Below, piece by piece: positions 24,199-34,702 of a DNA stretch of 64,000 bases. The notes under the pieces are model-generated. The model was not told the DNA's origin, made no database searches, and saw nothing but the letters and a program-made list of their open reading frames with translations. The DNA comes from Amborella trichopoda (lineage: Eukaryota; Streptophyta; Magnoliopsida; Amborellales; Amborellaceae). The DNA lies in NCBI RefSeq assembly GCF_000471905.2, contig NW_006499997.1, positions 1,274,223-1,338,222 of the forward strand. The letters run 5' to 3'. The number at the start of each line of letters is the position of its first letter. Position 1 is the stretch's first letter. A program made the translations under genes and the position numbers.

Positions 24199-24647
24199 TA
24201 TAAGGACCACAATTTTTCTCCCTCCCCTCTTTGTAGACTGATAACAACAGATCAACAGTTGGAACGACGGGGAATTCAGAAGGAAGTTGAAGCCAAACAT
24301 ATCAAAAGCGGGATCTAAATCTTGTATGTTGTTGAGAAGTCTAGCTTGGGATTTTGTTTATTGCATGAATCTATTCTGGGCCCTGATGCACTAAACTCAA
24401 ATTCAATATTTTTGGAAGAATGTTATGTAAAGCCCTTTTGTTAATGTATGGAGTTTTAAATTAATATTTTTGCCCTTGTATTTAGAATTACTGATGTATT
24501 TATCTTTCTACGGCTTCTTTTGATTACCGAAATGATGACGTTGAGTTCACCCCGACCTAATTGACAAACGCTACTTTGGGATCACAAATCCACACTCGTT
24601 CACTCTCCATCACGTACGTTAAGGGGATCGGGGGTGGGGTCGTGACA
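24199..24647. mobile_element. Solo LTR (449 bp) nested in gag, perfect TSD CAAGT
   Basis: It begins TATAAGGACCAC (from TGTAAGGACC, G to A at base 2) and ends GGTCGTGACA. The flanks are CAAGT at 24194-24198 and CAAGT at 24648-24652, a perfect 5-bp duplication. The ends resemble Del/Tekay-type Ty3/gypsy LTRs, which commonly start TGTAAGACC and end GTCGTGACA. No internal region is present, so it is a recombination-derived solo LTR. It splits gag exactly between AFK and WYARLPP. Confidence 0.88.
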
Positions 24648-24652
24648 CAAGT

Positions 24653-25760
24653 GGTATGCCCGACTCCCCCCGAACTCTGTACAAACCTACGAAGAAATGG
24701 AGCACTTGTTCTACAAGCGCTTCTATGAGGTTGAAAGAGAAGTCCAGGCTATTGAACTTCTCACATTGACTCGGGGACCAGATGAGCCAGTGGATCAATT
24801 CATTGTAAGATGGAGAGATCTAGCTACGCAACAAGCTACTCCCATGCCTGAAACTGTTGCGGTCCAAACATGTGTGCGCAACATGCGGCCGGAAATCTTG
24901 CTGCATGTTGAGGCTTCAAATCTGACTTCTATATTGGATCTGATCTCCAAAGCAGTCAGGATAGAGAGCCTCCTTAAGCATCATGGAAAACTTCAAACCC
25001 AATCATCAAATGGGGAAAACTACTGAAGCGCTAGTACTGTTTGTCCCAATTCTCGGGGCAATCAACAGAAAGGAGTGATTAGTGCTAATGTCACTGTATC
25101 AGACCCCAAGAATGCCTCACCTCAAACTCTGGATTTCTCTACAGGGGTGAACCCTGCAAATACTCAGGGAACACCTCAGGCAAGTCAACAAAAACCCCAG
25201 TCCGACAATAAGGTGCCTCCAACAACAATAAGGTGCCTCCACCTCCAAATCTTTATAAAGAGGACTATTGGGCAGAGAAGAGGAAGAAAGTCGACAGCTT
25301 AGATAAGGAGTGGGTCTGACCTTACTCTGAATGTTAATTGAGCAACAAATGATCATCTTGCCTGAGATGGAAAAGCCAGAAGATGCTGACTTTGTCAACC
25401 ACAAAAATTACTACGCCTACCATAGGATGTTGAGGCACCCTGTTTAGGATTACTTCACGCTCAAAGATCACATCGAGACTTTAATCCAAAAGGGGCAGAT
25501 ACTGCTCGATAGTCTCAAAAAGGTAATCGGGGCAGCTGAAGCGTCTCACATGGTAATAGTTTAAGAAGGAGACAAGCAAGAGTATCATCTTGATGAACTA
25601 CCACCAGACATCCTTCAGGAAATGTTCGGCATAATGCTTCAAGTAGGGGTCGTTGCACCAAAGCCATCAAGACAACCTAAGCACCTTGCTTGAGGAACTG
25701 AGAACCTCTGGTGCCCATATCACCCGATCCAAGGTCACGAATTAGAGGCATGTTTTTCCT
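24653..25760 (+). pseudogene. C-terminal gag and zinc-knuckle region of element B
   Basis: WYARLPPNSV, ELLTLTRGPDEPVDQFIVRWRDLA and RPEILLHVEASNL form the conserved capsid block, open from 24697 to 25026. Two knuckle-like motifs follow: a degenerate one near 25408 with Tyr in place of both Cys, and an intact CX2HX4HX4C near 25712-25753. Stops occur at 25024, 25317 and 25445. Compared with element A one of three knuckles is missing or unrecognisable. Confidence 0.78.
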
Positions 25761-25848
25761 TCCAAGCCATAATCGTGGAGAAAGTCCAAGGAGAACACAT
25801 CATAGGCACTACCCTAAGAGATGACGTTCAAACCGCCAGACTACCGAC

Positions 25849-26634
25849 AAGGAGGTGGAGTGTTACGTGGATGATTTGGTGGTGAAATCCGAAAAGAAGG
25901 ATGTTTACATGCATGACCTTGAGCGGGTGTTCGAGCGGCTCCACCTTCATCAGCTCAAGATGAGCCACTTGAAATGCACCTTTGGCGTACATTCAGGGAA
26001 ATTATTAGGGTTCATTGCCAGGTATCGGGGATTGGAGTTCAAGCCTGTCAAGATTAAGGCAATTTAGGGAATGCCACCGTCAACGACACTTCGAGAACTC
26101 CAGTCTCTTCAAGGACAACTTTCTTATATTCGAAGATTCATTTCCAATCTCTCAGGTCGTTGTAAACCTTTTACACACCTGCTGAAGAAGGACTCTCCTT
26201 TCATATGGGATGAGGCATGTCAGGCAGCCTTGGATGATATCAAAGAGTATTTGCTATGCCCCTCAGTACTCTCCACGTCAATGTTAGAAAGGCTCCTCCT
26301 CATTCTGTACGTGACTACCCTCGACGAGTAGCTTGGAGCGCTTCAGGCACAAAACAATGAGGGAGGGAAAGAAACCGCTCTGTACTACATCAGTCGCAGG
26401 ATCTCAAGAGCTGACCCCATCAAGTTCCTCATGACGCGCCGTTATCTGTCAGCACGCTGGGCTAAATGGTCGCTAATACTAATGGAGTTCAACATCACAT
26501 ATATGCCACAAAAAGCAGTCAAGCGCCAAGCCCTGGCTGATTTCTTGGTAGCACACCCCTTATCGGCAGAATCTCCTTTGTCATGCAACCTCCCCGACGA
26601 GGAAGTGTTCTATGTTGAGCCAGTATATGATTAA
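25849..26634 (+). pseudogene. C-terminal half of reverse transcriptase plus RNase H, element B
   Basis: Reading starts abruptly at ECYVDDLVVKS, the RT catalytic YVDD box; RT motifs before it and the whole protease are absent, so gag runs into mid-RT through a deletion near 25845. The thumb follows (LRELQSLQGQLSYIRRFISNL and HLLKKDSPFIWDEACQAALDDIK). The RNase H domain reads ALYYISRR directly into ISRADPIKFL. In relatives about 35 residues separate these blocks, so the centre of RNase H is deleted. It resumes with SARWAKWSLILMEFNI and KRQALADFLVAHP. Stops are at 26068, 26329 and 26632. Confidence 0.85.
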
Positions 26635-26637
26635 AAG

Positions 26638-27050
26638 ATGTACTTTGACGGGGCCATTCAGTCTGAAAGAGCTGATGCTGACGTAGTATTTTTGACCCCT
26701 CAAGATGGCGTCATTTCCTTGTCCTTCTCCCTCGCAAAGGCCGACTCACACAATGAGGCTGAGTATCAAGCCCTCATAATAGGGCTTGAAGTCGCCTTAG
26801 ACTTGGAACTGGAACAGTTAGCCATTTTAGGTGATTTCGAACTGGTAATAGGACAACTCAAAGGGATGTATGATGTGAGAAAAAACAACCTCAAGCCTTA
26901 TCATGGCACTACTAAGACCTTGATGGTGAACCTCGATGGTGAACCTCGATGACTTTTCCTTAGGGCACATTCCTAGAAGACTGAATTCCCGAACTGATGC
27001 CCTTTCCAAGCTCAGTGCCACTATTCAAATCTCCTCAAAAGAAACCACGG
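26638..27050 (+). pseudogene. Second, archaeal-type RNase H (aRH), element B
   Basis: YFDGAI (first Asp), NEAEYQALIIGLEVAL (Glu) and GDFELVIGQ (Asp) are the RNase H catalytic positions. The domain ends with HIPRRLNSRTDALSKLSA. A dual RNase H is a hallmark of TAT/Ogre Ty3/gypsy elements. A tandem duplication of ATGGTGAACCTCG at 26924-26950 shifts the frame just before the C-terminal helix and ends the first frame at 26952. Confidence 0.85.
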
Positions 27051-27299
27051 CCATATGGGTAGTAGAGTGGAGGCACATCGAGATGGTTATAGAGTTAGAT
27101 GGGGACGATGAGAGGATTCTTTTCCCAAAATGCCCTCCTTACCCATTCGGGGCACTCCTCGCTGCCAAGGATGCTCTCGAAGCTAAAAAGAAGGCGAATC
27201 AGGTCTAAGGCAATAAGTTCGAGAAATAAGAAGGGGAGATCTTTGATCCAATATGCACCGAGATCGAGCAAGTTGAGGATTGGAGGGAACCCATAATCA

Positions 27300-28520
27300 A
27301 CTCTATTAAACATGGTCGGCAATCGGACGATCGCATTGAGTGCATCGGTATATGAAGAACGGCCACCAAATATACCCTTTTTAATGGAGATGCTTTCTTT
27401 CGACGACATCCTCCTTCAATGCATCGACACAAAAGGGGCGAAGCAAGTATTGAAAGAAGTGCATGCCGGGATATGTGGCCTTCATCAGTTCGGTCCTAAG
27501 CTCTACAAACGGATACACAGGTTGGGATATTACGGGCCATCAATGGTTGTAGGTTCGTTGACCTATGCCAAAGGGTGTCAAGTGTGTCAAATAAATTCAA
27601 ACCTCATTCACCAGCCACCAGAGCATCTGCATCCTACAGTGATGTTATGGCCCTTCTCATAATGGGGTATGGATATTGTCGGACCCATCGACCCTCCCTT
27701 AGCATTGGGAAAGATCTTCATCTTAGCTGCTACGAATTACTTCTCCAAATGGGTTGAAGTGATCCCTCTCAAACATGTCCTTGGGGAATCAGTGGCTAAC
27801 TTCGTGCGACATCACATCATTTACCGATTCGATGTGCTCGACCATATCATATCAGATAATGGTCTCCAGTTCAGAAGCTAGCACATCGACTGCTTGGTTA
27901 ACCCATTTGGCTTTGAGTGGAAGTACTCTACTATATACCATCCTCAGGCAAATGGTCTAGCTGAAGCCTTCAACAAGACCCTTTGCAGTGTTTTGAGGAT
28001 ATCGGTGTCGAAGACGAGGAAAAATTGGCATGAGAAGCTTCTCGAGACCTTGTGGGCTTATCGCACAACCACTCGGAGTGCCACCGACTCTACTGTCTAT
28101 TCTTTAGTTTGAGTGAAGCGATACTACCTCTCGAGATCCAACTTCCTTCGCTTTGTATCATTGTACATCATGATATTACAAAAGATGAATAGGCTAAGTT
28201 GCGCTACCAAGAATTAGACGCACTTTACGATAAGATATTTGAAGCTCAACAGAACCTTGAACTCCATCAAGGAGGATGAAAAGGGCTTTTGACAAGTCAG
28301 TCAAAGTTTGCTCATTCACTCGTGGTGACTTGGTTCTAGCAGTAAAACGGCCGATCGTTATGCTTGGGTGACACAAGGGGAAGTTTGAACCAAAATGGGA
28401 AGGCCCTTTCATAATCAAGAAGGCTTCTCCAAATGGGGGTTACATATTGACCCATCCTGATGAGGAGGAGGCAATGCCTCCTATCAACGTATGTTACCTG
28501 AAAAGGTACTACGCATGACT
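27300..28520 (+). pseudogene. Integrase of element B
   Basis: The zinc-binding domain is visible as HAGICGLHQFGPKL with GYYGPSM and CQVCQ (HHCC). The catalytic core shows WGMDIVGP (Asp), ISDNGLQF (Asp) and HPQANGLAEAFNKTL (Glu), the DDE set of retroviral-type integrases. In-frame stops occur after WPFS, FRS and YSLV, at 27660, 27879 and 28110. The C-terminal part is scrambled and no chromodomain is seen, as expected for non-chromovirus TAT elements. Confidence 0.85.
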
Positions 28521-29021
28521 TACGGTTTCTGAGGCACGACCTCAAGCGCGCCGCTCGCCACATGATGTCGTCGGGTGTGTATGCACTGCCGAGCGCATAT
28601 ACACTGTCGAACGCGTTTTCACCGCCGAGTGCAACCCTTTTGCCTCTACGCTCATACCTTTTGCATGCTCCTCCATGCATGCCTTCCCTAGCCGGTCCGT
28701 TCGTGTGCACATTGGCAAACCCTCATCACCTTTCCATCCCCAATGGAATCATACTCGTGCCCCCAATCACGTGAGTTGACCCATTTTAATCACCAGGGAG
28801 TCACATTCAGTCCCTAATCCCCAGTAAGCCTGCTTCCACTCACCATCCCTCACTGAGACACACCTTCATCTGAACCCACTGCCCATAAATGGTCTTAGCC
28901 ATTTTCATCCCCAGTGAGTCAGACCACCATCCATAGACTCATTCCTCATGAAGTCTCATCTACTTCATATCCCTCAGTGAGTCCACTCCTCACTAAACTA
29001 ACCTCATACATGGCAACTCGC
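28521..29021. other. 3' UTR segment of element B before the repeat array
   Basis: Non-coding; contains recurring CCCCAGTGAGTC-like words as in element A at 10061-10509, and a CATGCTCCTCCATGCATGCC block. Confidence 0.5.
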
Positions 29022-29640
29022 ACAACGGTCTAGTTGCATGACCCTAAACTATAAAGCACATTCTAACCACATGACATTAAACTACTTTGCGCCACGGTCC
29101 AGTTGCATGACCCTAAACTGTAGCGCACATCCTGGTTGTATGACATTAAAATGCTTTGCACAAACGGTCTAGTTGCATGACCCTCAACTGTAGTGCACAT
29201 CCTGTTCGCGTGACGTTAAACTGCTTTGCACAACGATCGAGTTGCATGACCCTAAACTGTAGCGCACGTCCTAGCCGCATGACGTTAAACTGCTTTGCAC
29301 AATGGTCCAATTGCATGACCCTAAACTGTAGTGCACATCCTGACCGCATGATGCTAAAATTCTTTGCGCCACGGTCCAGTTACATGACCCTAAACTGTAG
29401 AGCACGTCCTGACCACATGACATTAAACTGCTTTGTACAATGGTCCAGTTGCATGACCTTAAACTGTAGCACATGCATGACCCTAAACTGTAGCGCACAT
29501 CCAGACTGCATGGCATTAAACTGCTTTTCACAATGATCCAGTTGCATGGCCCTAAACTGTAGCACATGTCCGGACCGCATGACGTTAAACTGCTTAGCCC
29601 AGGTCCTGGTGGCATGACCTTAAACACGCCTCAACACACG
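29022..29640. repeat. 69-bp dimeric tandem repeat in the element B 3' UTR
   Basis: About nine copies of a unit GTTGCATGACCCTAAACTGT, AGCGCACATCCTG, then CGCATGACGTTAAACTGC, TTTGCACAATGGTCCA. The two halves both contain CATGAC-TTAAACTG and are each ~35 bp, so the unit is a diverged dimer of the monomer seen in element A. One unit near 29465-29495 is shortened. Confidence 0.9.
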
Positions 29641-31280
29641 TGTGCCCCCTCTACTGCGCGCACTCCCTTTACATGTTGTTCCACGCATGCTTCCCTTAGC
29701 CGGCCCATCCGCGTGAGCATACCATCTTCTCTTCCTCCCTAGTGAGTCTATCTCCATTACCGTTCATAAACTCGTGACATTCCCCAATGAGTCAAGCCCA
29801 TGCTCATGAATCCCCGGTGAGCCATGCCATCATCCATACTCATCGACAGCTAGTGGGCCACCCCTTATCCATCCTCCACACAAAACATCACCCATCATAC
29901 ATCACTCTATAGCCGCCACAAACCATCAATCCATTGCCATTACGGTCCAAGTTATACGACCTTAAACTATAATGTCGTCCTGACCGCATGACATTAAACT
30001 GCTTCACACAATGGTCAAGGCTATTTGACCTTAAATCATAGCCCAGGTCCCACAGGCATGACCTTAAACGTGCCCCCACAAAAAAACATGCATGGTGTAA
30101 ACCCAAAAGAGGAACGCCATGAGTAAAAATGACGGACGGGCGTGGTCACGAAACGATGAGTAAGAGTGTTTCGTAAAATAAAAATCGAGCACAATGAAAA
30201 CTTGAAAGGGCATCATGAGAAAATATGAAAAAAAGGCAGACTTGCCCGTAAGGTCATGGGCAAAGAGCCTAATAAAAAGGAAGTTGGCGAAAACCGTCTT
30301 TACGGCATCGCCTCCACAGTCTAGGTGAAAACCTGAAGGGGAACTCGGACCAATAAGCAGGTTGATGCAGTGCGCGCCTCTATAGGTGGCTTCAACCAGC
30401 ACTTCAAAAAAAGAAAAATCCCCAATGCAAAATACCCTACTATTGGGATCCAAAAAGAAAGAGCTTCAAGAAAAATCCAACAGTCTGAGTCTGTTCATGA
30501 AAGGACTCAGGAGTCAGAAGAATTGTTAAGATGGCAAGTTAGGGTTCCATGCTAAAGGACCCCATTCTCAATAAGTCAAACAAAAAACAAGAAAGTCATT
30601 CCGACAAGCCAAAGCTGCTCCTCAAAATCAAGAAACTGTCAAATCAAGTCAGTACCTGCTCACAACAACCAGGGTAGAGCCCTTTCAAGGCCGCCTCCCC
30701 AAAATCCTTCCTTGACAGGACCAGATGTTCGGGATAGGCCAACAAAAAGCCCCTGACAGGACTCGATAGGATGGGGCCTACAGAGGTACCCTGCTTGTCA
30801 AAGCAAACCTGGTGTAGCAGCAAACAACGCCCACCAAGGGCAAACAAAGCCCTAAAGCAAGGCCCTCGACTGCAAGACAAGCTTGGATTCTGACTGATTG
30901 AGAAGAAAGCCCTTAAGCAAGGCCCCCAACTGCAAGACAAGCTTAGATTCTAACCGACGATGTCTACAAGCCCTTAAGCAAGGCCCCCAGCTGTTGGCAC
31001 CCGAGAAGAGTTCCTGACAAGAACCATGGGCATTCCATGAGATGTCCCCCACCAGTAGCTCAAGTCTCTTCTTCCCCCCAAAAGTCTCCATGTCTGGGTC
31101 AATAAGCCCTTAAACAAGGCCCTAAGATATCTGAGCACCTTGGTCACCCCTCCGAAAAGTAGCTTTGCATGAGTATGCCTTCAACGTTCATGTGATCCGG
31201 TGGCCAGGAAGAAAACTAAAGTCAAAGGACAATTTTGATTTCGAATGTTGTCCTTTTCGCTTCTCTCGAAGCACAAAATT
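29641..31280. other. Remaining 3' UTR of element B
   Basis: Non-coding. A few 35-bp-like units occur at 29940-30070, and the region matches element A 12171-13720 in several blocks. A separate ~60-bp tandem repeat lies at 30847-31030. Confidence 0.6.
30847..31030. repeat. ~60-bp tandem repeat (three units)
   Basis: Units begin AAGCCCTTAAGCAAGGCCC at 30907 and 30968, with a variant at 30847; a stray copy is at about 31107. The units share CAACTGCAAGACAAGCTT. Confidence 0.75.
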
Positions 31281-31293
31281 TGACGGGGCAAGT
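31281..31293 (+). other. Polypurine tract of element B
   Basis: TGACGGGGCAAGT immediately precedes the 3' LTR start TGTTTGAAGG. Confidence 0.65.
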
Positions 31294-32658
31294 TGTTTGA
31301 AGGTATTTTTTCAAAACTTATATCCCCGATGCTAATAAGGATAAAGCAGTTCGCGATCTAGACCATCAGGTACCAAAATTATGTGGACTACGGAAGTCGT
31401 AGTTCAATAAGCCCTGATCTAAAAGTGAAATTTTCAAAAGTCTCAAAATGGCCCAAAAAGGTTCAAGATCATGCTTAAGGGTCTCCTAAGAACACCTGCC
31501 AAGTTTCATCGTGATCCGACAAGTTTAAGGTAGTGTAAACGAAGAAACAGTTTTGGAAAATCGACTTCTTGTACCCTGAAAATGACTATAACTACAGCAC
31601 TATCAGAAGAGTATCAAATGACTGTGGGACTACTACCATTGGATTCAAAACATCTGAAAAATCTTAGGGACTAAGTTTTGGCTTGATTAGATGTCTATGG
31701 ACCAAGTTATGGCCAAATTACCCAAAATGGGTAGGCCTCACGCTATTACCATGCACCCTCAATGAACTAGTTTCTATTATTGAAAACTGTGTTTTTGAGT
31801 TATGGGCTGAACTTTGGAAGGTCATATCTCTCTCGTCTCAGATCGGATCAAGCTCAAATTTTGAGAGCATATTCGTCTCATCAACCTGAGCATTTCGATA
31901 TGTGGCGCAACCCATGTCGTGGCCCGAGCCAGGAGAAAAACTAGAGAGAAGATTGCAATTTGAGGCAAGGTTGCAGATTTTATATCAAGAGCATGCCTCG
32001 ATCGAATGGCCACATCACAATGCTAGTGCGACGGATCAGCTGGAAACAAGACACTTTACGATTATGAGGTCAAAGGCTTCATCTAAGCTGAACCTCGCAC
32101 GTGATGGACGATCATATTCGTTGCACGACGGAGTCGAAGTTGCTATAATTTCTAGCCACCGATAACCAAACTCCGGCCAAAATACCAAATTTGGAAAACA
32201 GTCGTTTAGACCCCAAATCGAGTTACATTCATCGCCAAACGCTCATGACAACATGCTCGTCAAAATACATCGAAAAAATCATGGAAAAATACTGAGACAC
32301 GGGCATGATCTTGAATCAAAGATCTCATGTTTCTCATGATTTTTACATCTCGTGATCGTGGCCTAAAAGTCCTATCCATGGCTCGAAAGAGGTATCAAAA
32401 CGATCGTCTTCTTGAGCCGATTAAGAAAAGAATAATCTTTTGGCCGGATGACGGCCAGAAGGACCCCAAACAGACCTCGAAAGATCGCAAAGGTTGCATG
32501 GCCATGATAGTGACTTAATTGAACTTTCAGGATTTGTGTGTAAGGGGCAAGATCATCATTTTGCCACTAATTTCTTAAATTTCTTTAATTCATTTAATTC
32601 TTATTTTTTCACAATTAGGTTAAGATTTCGGCATCCACCCATGTTTGGATTAATTTTC

Positions 32659-32665
32659 TATATAA
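32659..32665 (+). promoter_or_regulatory. TATA box of the element B 3' LTR
   Basis: TATATAA in the same context as 20377. A downstream CTTAATAAAAAATTC near 32701 could act as polyadenylation signal. Confidence 0.6.
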
Positions 32666-32799
32666 GCAGCTAGTCGACCCATGTAATGGACCCTTCTTTT
32701 GCTTAATAAAAAATTCGGGCTTTCCCTTTGAATCTTGGGTCACGTTTTTCTTTACTTGAAGAGAGGATTAACTGGTACCCTTAGCCCCCCAGGTAACTT

Positions 32800-33210
32800 A
32801 CTCTCTCCTCTCCTCTTTCTTTCCTCTCCTCTCTCTTTCCTCTTTCTCTCTCTTCTTCTCTCTCTTTTTCCTTCCTCTCTCCTCTTTCTCTCTTTTCCTC
32901 TCTACTCTCTTCTCTCTTTCCTTTTTCTCTCTTTTTCTTTCTTCCTCTCCTCTTTTTTCCTTTCTCTTTCTTCTTCTTTCCTTTCTCTCTTCTCCTTCCT
33001 TTCTTTCTCTTCTATCTTTCTTTCCTTTCTCTCTTCTCTTTCCTTTCTCTCTCTTCTATCTTTCTTTCCTTTCTCTCTCTGCTTCTTTCCTTTCTCTCGC
33101 TTCTTCTTTCTTTTCTCTTTCTTCTTCTATCTTTTCTCTCTCTTCTTCTTTCCGTTCCCTCTCTTCTTCTTCCCCTTTCTTTCTACTTTCTCTCTATGTC
33201 TCCCTCTCTT
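32800..33210. repeat. Pyrimidine-rich tract in the 3' LTR of B
   Basis: TCTCTC/TTCTTC-rich, longer than its partner at 20519-20870. The open frame across 32735-33514 is a composition artefact. Confidence 0.85.
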
Positions 33211-33388
33211 CACAAGGGCAGCAACGTGGGCCTACCCTATTTGGCGGGCCTTGCTGCAGTCTCTGTATTCTCTCTCTCCTCTCACAGGGGTAGCGACATG
33301 GGCTACCCTTTTTAGCGGGCCTTGTTGCAGTCTCTGTATTCTCTCTCTTCTCTTTCTCTCTCTCCTTCCTCTCTCTTCTTTCTCTTTT

Positions 33389-33894
33389 CACAGACGGCGG
33401 CTAAGTCATCGTAGGTGTACTCTCTCGCTTGCTTCTCTTTTTTCACAAATAGCAACTAAGTCCTCGTCTGTGTATTCTCCCTCTTCCTTCTCCCTTTTCA
33501 CAAACGACAACTAGGCTGCCGTCTGTGTACTCCCTCTCCTCCTCTCTTTTCACAGACAGCAGTTAAGCCGCCATCTGTGCACTCTCTCTTTTTCTCTTCC
33601 CTCTTCACAAACGGTAGCTAAGTTACCGTTTGTGTATTCCTCTCTCTTCCTTTTTCTCATTTCACAAACAACAGTTAAGCTACCGTCTATGCTATCTCTT
33701 TCCCTCTTCTCTCTCTTCACAGATGTCAGCTAAGTTGTCGTCTGTTCTCTCTCTTCACAAACGTCAACTAAGCCGCCGTATGTGCTCTCTCTTTCTCTCT
33801 TCTCTTTCTTCATAGACGGTAGCTAAGCCGCCATTTGTGCTCTCTTTTTCTCTTTTCGCTCTCTTCACAAAGAGCAGTTAAGCCATTGTCTATG
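33389..33894. repeat. Tandem array of about ten small hairpins, 3' LTR of B
   Basis: Same design as 20980-21385. The best unit, 33606-33634, has perfect 11-bp arms CACAAACGGTA and TACCGTTTGTG around loop GCTAAGT. Compared with the perfect unit at 20980, three base pairs have changed on both sides (G-C to A-T, A-T to G-C, C-G to T-A). Confidence 0.85.
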
Positions 33895-34697
33895 TCTTTC
33901 CTCTCTTTCTCTCTTCTCATTCTCTCTTCTCTCTTAACTTTCTTGTTTATGTTATTATCTTTTTCTTTGAAGGATCTAGGTGAAAAACAAACCAGCCGTC
34001 TCTCTTTATTTCTCTTTACTTTCTCTCTAAAGGATTAGTTGAAAGACATACTGGCCCGTCATTTCTCTTTTCTATCTCTACTTTCTTCTCTCTCTTTTTG
34101 AAGAATCAGGTGAAAGCTAAACTGATCATTGTTCCTTTATTTTATTATTTTCTTCCTCTGTCTTTCTTTGCCTCACCCTCATTTTCTTCATCTCACCCCC
34201 TTTTGCTCTCATAATTCATTAAGAAAAAATGTCGTGAATCTCTTGTTAAGAGGACGCCGGAAGGTTGTCCAACTGACATGGACCTAATGGCATTGTCCCT
34301 TCATTATCCCCTTGAATGTATACGCTCGTGTGCATGCATTCAAAGACAAGGTGGGGTCTTTTGACCCATTTGCCTGTATTCTAATGTGTGTGTGTATGTG
34401 TTTGCATTGAAGAAACAGTTAAAGGGAGCGATTCCGAACCGGCTATAAACCTGGGGGCCTTCCACGTGATCTAAAAAGGCGCCCATCTAAGCCAACTCGA
34501 GTGTATTACGAACCCACGTAAGGTAAGTCCCACTTCATGACCCAATTCCTCTCTCACCAGTTGATATTCTTGTCCGCGTCCTCCTTATGCCGTTCCCGAG
34601 AGAGCGATATCAGATCCTGAGTCCATCTCAAACCCAAAACCATGCTACCAGGTCATCTCGACCCAGAGGGTGAGGGCGAGATCGAGGCACCTAACCA

Positions 34698-34702
34698 GTC
34701 GC
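34698..34702. repeat. Right target-site duplication of element B (GTCGC)
   Basis: Matches 19010-19014 at four of five bases. Confidence 0.75.

Larger units (their letters stand above)
19015..34697 (+). mobile_element. Element B: complete but decayed TAT/Ogre-lineage Ty3/gypsy LTR retrotransposon
   Basis: Both long LTRs, a flanking GTCGT/GTCGC duplication, a PBS, gag, part of pol and a PPT are present in order. The lineage call rests on a second archaeal-type RNase H between the normal RNase H and the integrase, on the tRNA-Arg-like PBS, and on tandem repeats in the 3' UTR, all known marks of TAT/Ogre elements. The protease and the first half of RT are missing through an internal deletion, and every domain has stops or frameshifts. 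LTR lengths of 3165 and 3404 bp and many substitutions between them indicate an old insertion. Confidence 0.93.
31294..34697 (+). repeat. 3' LTR of element B (3404 bp)
   Basis: It starts TGTTTGAAGGTATT and ends GAGGCACCTAACCA, then GTCGC. It aligns along its length with 19015-22179. It is about 240 bp longer, mainly because of a longer CT-rich tract and more hairpin units. Confidence 0.93.

Noticed and set aside
29156-29627. ORFs of 118-126 codons on both strands with CMTLNC-type repeats
   Set aside because: Produced by the 69-bp repeat (23 codons per unit); not genes.
32735-33514. 259-codon ORF in the 3' LTR of element B
   Set aside because: Low-complexity Ser/Leu/Phe translation of the CT tract; not a gene.
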